This document shows, piece by piece, positions 17,516 through 24,732 of a DNA stretch of 24,732 nucleotides (positions within the stretch are counted from its first letter, which is position 1; each line of letters begins with the position of its first letter). This DNA is from Saccoglossus kowalevskii. Its lineage: Eukaryota > Hemichordata > Enteropneusta > Harrimaniidae. Location of the stretch: assembly GCF_000003605.2 (NCBI RefSeq), contig NW_003120946.1:127784-152515 (forward strand), read 5' to 3'. Under the pieces are notes generated by a model. That model was not told the DNA's origin and did not search any database. It was given only the letters and a program-made list of their open reading frames with translations. The translations under genes and the position numbers were made by a program.

Positions 17516-18922
17516 TTATGATGAATGTGTGAATTTATTGTTCATTTGAATTAATGTCTTTTGATACCTCGTGAGCGCACTATATTTATTCACACGAATA
17601 CAATAATAGAATTTGACAATATCCTGTGTTTGTGTCGTTTCTTGTTGCAAACCCCTTGTTTGGGTTTGGGTCAACGGAAAGATTCCAGTCTGTCCGTCAT
17701 CCGACTTTAGACCCAAACTCGGCCGTAACAGTTGTACATTAGTGTTAGTCAGGAACAAGCATGGTTTCAACATATTTCTGTGTAGGGTTCTCTGTCTTCC
17801 ATCATCTTCAGCTTGGATAACATAGACAGGAATATCTGGTTTCTTGGCAAGAACAACATATGGAACACTTTCCCACTTATTGGCCAACTTATGTCTATCT
17901 GGCACAGGTCTTTTGTCTACAACAAGAACTCTGTCTTCTATGTTAAGTATGTCTTCTTTGGCTTTCTTGTCATAGTTGTGTTTCTGTTTCTCCCTTGAAG
18001 CATCATCTTTCGTGGTTGCTCTTTCATAAGCAAACTTCAGTCTATCTCAAAGTATTGCTATGTATTCCGGGTAATTTAATTCAGTCTCCTCCTGTTCAAC
18101 TCCAAAGGCAAGATCTAAAGGTAGTCGGAGATGACGAATAAACTTTAAATAGAAAGGGGAGGTACCAGTGGACTCGTGTCTGGTACAGTTGTAGGCATGT
18201 GTCATCACACTTACATATTCACTCCAATTAGCTTTTTGTGCAGGGTCAAGGGTTCCAAGCATATCCAATAGGGTGTGGTTAAACCTCTCGGTCATTCCAT
18301 TTCCCTGGGGATGATAGCTGGTGGTACCAGCAAGTCTGCATAGTTCTTTAACAAACTTGCTCTCGAAATTCCTGCCTTGATCAGCATGGATTCGTTCAGG
18401 AAACCCATAATTACGAATAAAGTTTTTCCACAGCACCTCAGCAACTGTGTTTTCCTTCTGGTCTTTGGTTGGATAAGCTTGTGCATAACGAGTGAAATGG
18501 TCTGTTAACACTAATATGTCTTCAAAACCACCCTTAGATCTCTCAAGTGAGAGATAATCAATACAAATCAATTCTAAAGGTCTGGTTCGAATGTTCACCA
18601 ATGGCACACGAGTACTGGTTGATGGGGACTTTCTTAAGATGCATCTATCACAGGTTTCACACTACGACTTTATAATACACTGCATTCTCGGCCAGTAAAA
18701 GCGTTTTCTTGCCAGATCTAGGGTCCTATCGAATCCAAGATGCCCATTTTTATTATGAAGTGCATGTAACGCTTGCTTCATCAACTCGTTTGGAAGACCT
18801 AATTGCCAGATAGTCTCCATTTTGTCATCATGAATGCACCCATACAGTAGACTATTCTTCAATTGCAATCGATCCCACTGCTTCAACAGCAGATTTGTAT
18901 CTTTGGATTCTAGACCACACAC
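17516..18922 (-). pseudogene. Gypsy integrase (H2C2 finger, DDE core, C-terminal domain)
   Basis: The frame from 18922 to 17516 has two stops (TAG at about 18655 and TGA at about 18047). In order: H-N-K-N-G-H-L-G-F-D-R-T and FYWP, then C-E-T-C completing the zinc finger; core residues D in LICIDYLSLE, D in IHADQGRNFES, and E in GNGMTERFN; then YNCTRHESTGTSPFYL. The C-terminal region has DRVLVVDKRP, HKLANKWE and TLHRNMLKPC, the GPY/F-like module. The second Asp and the Glu are separated by 30 residues instead of the usual 35, because about five residues are missing just before YHPQGNG. The last ~30 codons (below about 17610) belong to the nested insertion, not to integrase. Confidence 0.9.
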
Positions 18923-18926
18923 TCTT

Positions 18927-19760
18927 CTACTGTCTTCTTCCTCTATTCAAATACTTCAGTACTTGATTAATATTGTTGTCTTCTCGTTGAAGCACTTGCC
19001 TTTCCTTCACGGCTAGGGATGGTAATGCACACCATCCTTTCTCTGCATTCAGGTCACCAGTTCTGTCAGTAGGAACAGTAATTTCTGTCTCGCCGATGAT
19101 CATGTCTATATTCTGATTTCTTCCTTTTATGACACCACTAACTACCCTGAGAGTATCTTCAACTTTTCTTTGTGGCATTCTTGAGAGAGCATCTGCATTA
19201 CCATTGCACTTACCAGCTCGGTACTTCACCCGAAAAATTAAAGGCTGACAACGCTGACACCCATCGGTGTCCTGTAGCATCTAGCTTAGAGGAGGACATC
19301 AAATACTTGAGTGGGTTATTGTCAGTAAGAACAGTAAACTTGTTTCCATACAGATAGTCTTTGAACTTCTCCGTAGTTGCCCATTTGAGACAAAGGAATT
19401 CAAGTTTATGTGCAGGATAGAGAGTCTCAGCTGGAGTTAGCCCCCTACTCGCATATGCTAACACTCTTTCCTCTTTACCTTGCATCTGTGCCAAAACTGC
19501 ACCCAAACCATCTATTGATGCATCTGTTTGCAGAAGTAATGGTTGGTTGAAATCAGGATACTCAAGGATCGGAGAAGTGGTCAGTTTTTCTTTCAGCAGT
19601 GTGAAAGCTGTCTCACATTCTTGCGTCCACAGAAATGATGGTGGTTTACACTTGGTTGTTTTCTCCCTTATTTTTTTTCGTGGATCTCCAGTGGTTAATC
19701 TATACAGTGGCGCAGCGATTGAAGCATACCCTTTGATAAACCGTTTGTAGTATCCAGAAA
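18927..19760 (-). pseudogene. Gypsy RNase H domain and connection to integrase
   Basis: Minus-strand relics include LEYPDFNQPLLLQTDASIDG, with the first catalytic Asp in TDAS. LEFLCLKWA (Glu) and FTVLTDNNPL (Asp) follow, then the downstream FRVKYRAGKCNGNADALSRM, which closes Gypsy RNase H regions before integrase. The three acidic residues are all present. A frame change near 19280 separates the RNase H core from the NADALSR block, and a stop near 18925 separates that from the integrase finger. The enzyme would have degraded the RNA of the RNA:DNA hybrid during reverse transcription. Confidence 0.85.
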
Positions 19761-19789
19761 AAACGAGAAACTGGAGAACTTCTTTGGGG

Positions 19790-20558
19790 TTCTAGGTCAT
19801 TTCCAGTTTTTCACCTTTGCTATTTTCTCGGGGTCAGTCTCAATTCCGTGAGCGGTAACAACATGACCAAGATAAGCGACACGTTCCCTCAGGAGATGGC
19901 ATTTCTGTGGTTTAAGTTTTAAACCATGCTTTCTCAACCGATCAAAGACCATCTGCAGTCTTTCAAGTTGCTCTGTGAAAGTTTTTGAGAAGACAATGAT
20001 ATCGTCTAAATATGTTAGTAGAGTTTCAAAATTCTGATTCCCAAAACAGCATTAGCCTCTGGAACGTAGCTGGTGCATTTGACAAGCCAAATGGCATCCG
20101 GTTACTTTCATACAATCCCATTGGTGTGGTGAAAGCAGTTTTGTGACGATCCTTCGGTGCAACCTCCACCTGCCAATAACCAGAGATAAGATCTAAAGAG
20201 GAGAAATACTTAGCATTATCCAAAGCTTCTAAGGCCTCTTCAATCCTTGGTAAGGTAAAGGAAGGGAATCACGAACAGTGCGAGCGTTTAACTGACGATA
20301 GTCTACGCATATTCTCACAGTGCCATCTTTCTTACACACCACCACTATGGGTGAAACATATGGTGATTGACTTGGTTGTATAGCTCCAGACTCCTCCATG
20401 TCTTTAATAGCATTAAGCACCTCCTGGTAATGTGCAGGGATTATCTTGCAATGTGGTAATCGAAAAGGTCTATCATCAATCAACGGAATTTCATGCTCTA
20501 TGGTAGATGTCCGCCCATAAAGTTGGTGTTTTGAGAAGACATCTCTGTTTTTGTACAC
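19790..20558 (-). pseudogene. Gypsy reverse transcriptase
   Basis: From 20558 leftward: SPYVSPIVVVCKKDGTVRIC with VDYRQLN (RT blocks 1-2), then FSSLDLISGYWQVEV, a block with the first catalytic Asp. TPMGLYESNRMPFGLSNAPA, the priming and fidelity block, follows, then YLDDIIVFS with the catalytic DD (20001-20012), and KHGLKLKPQKCHLL and AYLGHVVTAHGI. Frame changes near 20225 and 20050 break the enzyme, but all catalytic residues remain. This is the most diagnostic part of the element. Confidence 0.92.
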
Positions 20559-21077
20559 AGGTCTTGCAACTGTGTGCGCTCCTCTTCACTATGAATTACA
20601 GCATCATCCAAATCAACTTTCGTAAAGTTTTCTGATAGCTGTTGGTAACATCTAGTGGGTGACTTTGGTCGTGATGGCTAACCTCTGTCTGTGGTTGAAA
20701 ACTTAACATCAGCATTTCCATTATTCACATTAGCTGGCAAAGTCTCAACTACCTTTGTGCCAACAGCTCCCCTAACACCGTGTTTGGCCAAATAACGGTT
20801 GGTCTAGCAGATATATTGCAGATTCGAACCGTGACGCGCCCATTTTCAGTATTAGACAGGGTTTTTCCCACCAGTATTCCACTTGACAAGTCTCTGTTTT
20901 CAGGCCTCTCCACCATCTTGGTGCCTGACAGCGTATGTGCACCTCTTGTCCTGGCTCGACTGGGTGTGGGTTTTTACCTTTGAACTTTGCATACCCTACT
21001 CTGCCATTCCTTCCACCAAAGTTAGTCTTACCAATCTGTGTGTATACACCATACCATAGACTAGACTGCTGCTTGGT
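20559..21077 (-). pseudogene. Gypsy protease-RT linker region
   Basis: A minus-strand segment reading NTENGRVTVRICNISARP and TVIWPNTVLGELL (about 20770-20860) matches the linker that joins protease and RT in many animal Gypsy polyproteins. It is out of frame with both neighbours. The rest of the interval is low in recognisable motifs but looks continuous with the polyprotein. Confidence 0.6.
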
Positions 21078-21566
21078 TCACATCAAATAGCTTCCACCAT
21101 GCTTAGCTCTCACCTCATCTTGACTGGCTCTAATAAGGTTTGTACCAATTAGTAATGGAACATCCTTCCTACATTCATCAAGGAGAACAACGAATGCTGC
21201 AACACCTGCGTAAGTAAGACCCAAGAAAGAAATTAATAAACGAACTACACCATGATTGGCAACATCATATCGACCTGGTCCCCTAATCTCTACATTACTA
21301 GGCTCCAACTTCTGCTGACATAGCTCCGGATGTTGCTGATCCATGATCCAGTTGTCCACCAGGGCAATACATGATTTGCCATTCACCATTACTGTATCCT
21401 CATTTGTTGGACCAACCAATTGCTGATGGGGTGCCATAAAAGCAGTTCCTTCAAGTCTAGGACCATCAACATTGATAGTTAGGCATTCACCAGAAGAAGT
21501 TTGTAGCACGTTTACTACCACATTAGGGCTGTCATTCGTGTTGCCCATGGCATACTTTTCAGCCAT
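21078..21566 (-). pseudogene. Gypsy aspartic protease with split active site
   Basis: The frame carries VMVNGKSCIALVD followed by an unrelated NWIMDQQ where a D-T/S-G active site is expected. At the nucleotide level the codons for the triad are still visible (about 21347-21356) but shifted by one extra base. KDVPLLIGTNLIR, the conserved C-terminal block, lies further on in the open frame. It is thus a pepsin-like retroviral-type protease inactivated by what looks like a one-base insertion, with the frame recovering downstream. Confidence 0.8.
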
Positions 21567-21574
21567 GAGCCCTT

Positions 21575-22078
21575 CTAGTTTATTGGAGCTTGTCTGCTTG
21601 AATCATCTGTTTTTGTTGGTGGTTGTGAGGCACATCCTTTAGCATAGTGTCCCTCCAATCCACATGAAAAACATCTCACAGGCTCATTTGCATATCTTCG
21701 CTGTGACCGGTTGGTCTTCGGGTATTTTCTTGTTGATGTTGACCTGTATTGTTGTCCGTTAGTTACCATTTGCTCCATCCTCTGTTCCATTGACAACATT
21801 CTTTTCCCATAGTTTTCCTGATTGGCAGCCATCTGCTTTACCAATTCTGTTAACTGTTTTATTTCAGAAGCAGTATTTTCACCACTTGTAGTACTCTTTT
21901 GCTCATTGTTGTGTGTGTATTGGGGCTGACTTTGCGCTTTCTTTGGTTTCTCAACACTTGGTATTTTTCTCTCACATGTTATGTGTCTTAGTTCTTTTTT
22001 TAGATCTTTAAAACACATCTCTCTGGTTTTCATGGGGGCAAGACGTTGGTAGACTGCACTGTCCTGTAATCCCCTCAT
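21575..22078 (-). pseudogene. Gypsy gag C-terminus with CCHC zinc knuckle
   Basis: This 167-codon segment begins MRGLQDSAVYQRLAPMKTRE, the end of the retrotransposon gag capsid domain. A charged, Gln-rich region with a short heptad-like stretch (IKQLTELVKQMAANQENYGK) follows. The single zinc knuckle is C-F-S-C-G-L-E-G-H-Y-A-K-G-C, a standard Cx2Cx4Hx4C nucleocapsid motif that binds the element's RNA. Confidence 0.85.
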
Positions 22079-22387
22079 GAATTGCTGAGTTAGCTTGTAA
22101 TCTCTATCTCGAAAAGCGAGTCCTCCGTTTTGCTTTGTCCTCTAGGGCTATCGCATAGGAACGTACAGACTCACTTGGCCTCTGGCTGCGCTCATAAAAT
22201 GTAGACATGGGATCAATCGTCATTTGAAAGTCACCATACTCAGCCCTTATTTCTTAAAATGCGTTGTCTGTTATTTGCTCACCTACAGGAATACTCAATA
22301 TCAACTTCCGTGCTTCACCACTGAGGTGTCTGACAATGGTTGGAAAATGCAGGCTCAGGGCTGCCCCACATGCCTGCAAAAGGTACG
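22079..22387 (-). pseudogene. Gypsy gag capsid core, frameshifted
   Basis: The minus strand here reads through FPTIVRHLSGEARKLILSIP, then a stop, EIRAEYGDF, and TFYERSQRPSESVRSYAIAL. These are the signature blocks of the retrotransposon gag family (LxGxA; Fyx2xQrxxEsvxxYaxxL). At least two stops and frame changes separate it from its neighbours. Confidence 0.8.
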
Positions 22388-23246
22388 TCATGTCCCGAAG
22401 CAGTCAGATGTTCCACTGAATATAGGAACATTTCGTATTTGGTGTGATGATACCACGTTGAAGTGTTGTGTTGAGACAGGAGTAGCACTTGGCTGTGACT
22501 GACTCACTGGCTGACCTGTGTATTGGACAGTGTTTTGATTAGAAGGGAGTATAGGTTGTTGGTACTTATACTTCACCACTGGTGGTGCATTATTTGCGTT
22601 CTGTTCAGGGGAGTAATGATGACCAATAACACTGTTGCTGTTGGACATTGACTTAGGTGTTGGGATATATGGTGCTGGTGTGACGCACTGGGTTTTGTAG
22701 TGTTCGAGTTAGGACAATTGGTGTTGCTAGTGAGGTGGTATAGTAATTACTAGGACGGTAATTAACGGCTCTGTCCATCTGTAATACTTGTGATGTGTGG
22801 TGCTGGTTCCCTACATAGTTGGATTGTGCCCGTGCTTGCATTTGTGTCGGCAAGTGGCCTTGCTGGTTATCTGTATAGTTGATGTGAGACTGTGGTCGTA
22901 ATTGGGTTGAGCTTGTACTATTGCCCTGACCATCCAGCTTCCTAGTATTTGTACCAATTTTTGGTGGCTGCTTCAGTGATTGACCATCTATCTTGGTTGT
23001 GGTACCCATGGTTTGCTGTTTTCCACTTTGGGTAGAACGGTGGTAGCCAGATAACTCATGTTGTTGTTTTGGTGGCTGTCGGTGTCCTCTAGCCAGTGGT
23101 GTCATATTGTTAGTTGGTGGAATGGTCAGCTGGTAGTCTGGTTGAATATTGATTTGTGTGTCACTTTGGTCTGTCATGGGTATACTAAGCAAAGTATTGT
23201 GTGCCATATTTTTATATGTGTCAAGGAATGTGTGGGCAATGAACAA
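22388..23246 (-). pseudogene. Gypsy gag N-terminal low-complexity region
   Basis: Two adjoining minus-strand frames (23246-22653 and 22648-22388) encode a Gln/Asn/Thr/Ser/Pro-rich protein. The likely start is the ATG at about 23207 (MAHNTLLSIPMTDQSD). The second frame ends in VPIFSGTSD, the P-x-F-S/N-G entry into the gag core. The frame changes at about 22650. Low-complexity gag N-termini are common in animal Gypsy elements and evolve fast, so assignment rests on position and continuity. Confidence 0.65.
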
Positions 23247-23260
23247 AAAGTGATCAAAAA

Positions 23261-24307
23261 GTTATTGTAACGACAGTAAGCCTACTCTAAATCGACTAAC
23301 TAGTGTCAATACACAATGCTCTATAAAATACACAATAAAGCAACTCACTACTCTCTCACAGTTCGAAAAAGGTAGGATAGGTAAAAATTACACAAATCTT
23401 GGCTTTTGCATAAATAAAGTCATCTCAATAATTCTAAATAAAAGATTATAAGTCTCCTATAAAAATACAAAAAAAATAAAATTAAGATAAGATATATCCC
23501 AGCAGCTGAGATACCTGATAAATGATACGCTGTAAGTAACTGCACACACTGATAGCCTAAACAGTGTGATAGTAGGCTACAACCAAGTGTACACAAAGAA
23601 AATATTTCTGTTGCAACCCTTTCAATAGTTACTGTACACAAAAAAACTGGAAAGTTCACCTCAATGAATACTCATAAACACAAGCTCTGTACAGAATATG
23701 CCAATTGATTTCTCAATAGAAAAAACACAAGAGAAAACCAGCAAAGGCTGTATAAATGTTGACAAGGTATACTTCAAGAGATAGGTTGCTTTAATCAGAA
23801 TTTTAGGTAAGTATGGTTTGAGAAGCCTATTTTATGTAAAATATTGTGCTGATTTCAAAAAAGCACTCTTATTGACCCTACGTAAGACAAAATTGCAATT
23901 TGGACCACATTTTGGTAAAAAATTGTCATTTTTAGTCAAAATTTAATTATTTTTTTGTTGACATATGGGGGGGGGTCGGTCTGATGATGTGTATGTATGT
24001 TTAAAATGTAAGGAAACATATTTTAGAAGTTGCATTGATTATTAAGAATGAAGATGTTGGTCATCACTTGGATATTTTCCTACAAAAATTGACCAAAAGC
24101 GCAATTTTTGAACAAATATTGATCAAATTCTATTTCAACGCATATGGAGATTCTTGTAATGTATAAAATATTATATAGAGATCGGCAAAATATTTGGCAG
24201 AACAAAGATTTGGAACAAATTTAGATTTCTTATTTACATACTTTTAAAGGGAAATGTCTAAACATAATTAATCTACAGCTAGTAATGAATAATTTATTTG
24301 TCTATAT
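23261..24307. other. Spacer right of the Gypsy element; expected site of its 5' LTR
   Basis: The 5' LTR should lie here on the minus strand, but I find no TG...CA-bounded segment repeated at the left side of the element. A run of 9 G is at 23967-23975. From about 23860 to 24250 the sequence is AT-rich with repeated words such as CAAAATT and TTGGTC. No gene is supported. Confidence 0.4.
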
Positions 24308-24732
24308 ATGATGGAGATTGCTTTACAATGTGTGCTGCATGTGAGTGGTGAGAAAGACCATGGTGAAGAAGTTACTCCATTTACTAAGCAGACATGGGAA
24401 ACAGCAGGAGAGGTAGCCCTAGCCAGAAAGCAATATCAAAGAAGATCAAAATACCTTGTTATATGTGATTCCATAAATTTTGAAGGTGAACAATTACCTC
24501 CTTATGGTTTTCATGGTAGTTGTTACAGCAAATTTACAGCTTATCAGATACATTCAAAGGAAAAGAAAACAACTTATTCTGATAAAGATATTGTTGAAAC
24601 AAGATCTATGGTGGAGAAATCAACAGTCGCTACTACATCCACCACTGGAGTGCTGGAGAATAAGTGTATTTTCTGCAATGGTCCAGAATGCAAACATTTC
24701 CACAGTGGTTTTGAAACATTATCATCATGTGA
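24308..24732 (+). CDS. Partial gene with Cys/His motifs, runs off the window
   Basis: From tandem ATGs at 24308 and 24311 the frame stays open for about 141 codons to the window edge. It contains Q-C-V-L-H near the start, then FTKQTWETAGEVALARKQ, PPYGFHGSCYSKFTAYQ, a Ser/Thr-rich stretch, and C-I-F-C-N-G-P-E-C-K-H-F-H close to the edge. The widely spaced C-x2-C/H pairs plus an H-x2-C-Y...F/Y-T block resemble the N-terminal zinc-binding region of multi-copy, poorly characterised invertebrate proteins, several of them transposon-associated. That resemblance is from memory and unverified. It is transcribed away from the Gypsy element and its composition is ordinary, so it may be a host gene or the start of another mobile element. 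Confidence 0.5.
   Translation, partial: MMEIALQCVLHVSGEKDHGEEVTPFTKQTWETAGEVALARKQYQRRSKYLVICDSINFEGEQLPPYGFHGSCYSKFTAYQIHSKEKKTTYSDKDIVETRSMVEKSTVATTSTTGVLENKCIFCNGPECKHFHSGFETLSSC

Larger units (their letters stand above)
16990..17609. mobile_element. ~620 bp insertion with inverted ends nested in the Gypsy element
   Basis: The Gypsy coding frame is interrupted exactly between its integrase C-terminus and its tail. AATTTGA flanks the insertion on both sides (16983-16989 and 17610-17616), a candidate 7 bp target duplication (8 bp with one mismatch). The ends are inverted relative to each other: CGCTCACGAG at 17027-17036 is the exact reverse complement of CTCGTGAGCG at 17568-17577. CGTGTGTATT near 17000 faces AATAAATA...CACACG near 17600, giving ~45 bp imperfect inverted termini. 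Inside, on the plus strand, are a TATA box, a tandem AGGTCA site, an initiator and a 104-codon ORF. The superfamily is unknown. Confidence 0.65.
16290..23246 (-). mobile_element. Ty3/Gypsy LTR retrotransposon, near full-length coding region, inactive
   Basis: On the minus strand the order is gag, CCHC zinc knuckle, aspartic protease, reverse transcriptase, RNase H, H2C2 zinc finger, integrase core and integrase C-terminus, then a Ser/Thr/Pro-rich tail. Protease-RT-RNase H-integrase is the Ty3/Gypsy order. The coding relics cover almost 7 kb, including a ~620 bp foreign insertion (16990-17609). Each domain is broken by only one or a few stops or frameshifts, so the copy is fairly recent but dead. 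No pair of LTRs, primer-binding site or polypurine tract could be recognised beside the coding region. The LTRs may be diverged, deleted or beyond what can be aligned by eye. Confidence 0.9.

Noticed and set aside
4889..23975. Scattered poly-G/poly-C runs (about 4889, 14504, 16104, 23967)
   Set aside because: Common slippage-prone tracts, with no consistent strand, spacing or gene context.
1..24732. CRISPR arrays, tRNA or rRNA genes, bacterial operons
   Set aside because: No regularly spaced repeat-spacer structure, no tRNA arm pattern and no prokaryotic gene organisation were found. The only regular array is the 21 bp minisatellite.

Overview
This is a eukaryotic window, AT-rich and intron-bearing, most likely from an invertebrate animal. 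The evidence is a spliced NXPE-type gene, a Crypton-derived DUF3504 gene relic, a Ty3/Gypsy retrotransposon, a LINE remnant and several small inverted-repeat elements. A mollusc, brachiopod or lancelet genome would fit, but the sequence alone does not fix the phylum. I see no bacterial, CRISPR, rRNA or tRNA signal.

Layout. 1-3.2 kb is mostly non-coding. It holds a ~160 bp TA-flanked MITE (881-1042), one copy of a dispersed repeat (about 1348-1750; second copy 4722-5110), a second dispersed repeat (2669-2767; second copy 15196-15295), and just after it a TATA + Inr core promoter with a splice donor (2796-2942). 3.17-4.70 kb is a 5'-truncated, decayed LINE on the minus strand. 5580-6406 is a TIR element carrying a broken Myb/SANT-like reading frame. 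7.3-8.4 kb contains a direct repeat pair, a 44 bp tandem duplication and a strong hairpin. 9401-10544 (minus) is a relic of a DUF3504 gene (the Crypton tyrosine-recombinase-derived family of ZMYM2/QRICH1/KIAA1958). It keeps a TATA box and a clean 73 bp phase-0 intron, but its recombinase-like half is frameshifted and partly deleted.

11349-14407 (plus) is the best host-type gene: an NXPE-family protein with a filamin/neurexophilin-like region followed by a PC-esterase-like SGNH domain. Three large exons are clear and two small middle ones are uncertain. A six-copy 21 bp minisatellite starts 5 bp after one of its splice donors. 15-16.2 kb is repeat-rich spacer.

16.29-23.25 kb is one Ty3/Gypsy element on the minus strand, in the order gag, zinc knuckle, protease, RT, RNase H, integrase, then a Ser/Thr/Pro-rich tail. 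It is inactive through scattered stops and frameshifts, and I could not identify LTRs. It has been split by a ~620 bp insertion (16990-17609). That insertion has inverted ends and a 7 bp candidate target duplication, and contains a compact TATA / AGGTCA direct repeat / Inr / 104-codon ORF unit on the opposite strand. This is the least explained structure in the window. The last 425 bases open a new plus-strand reading frame with Cys/His motifs that runs off the end.

Nothing here is an operon. The genes are independent, and the window reads as a host gene embedded in several generations of transposons.
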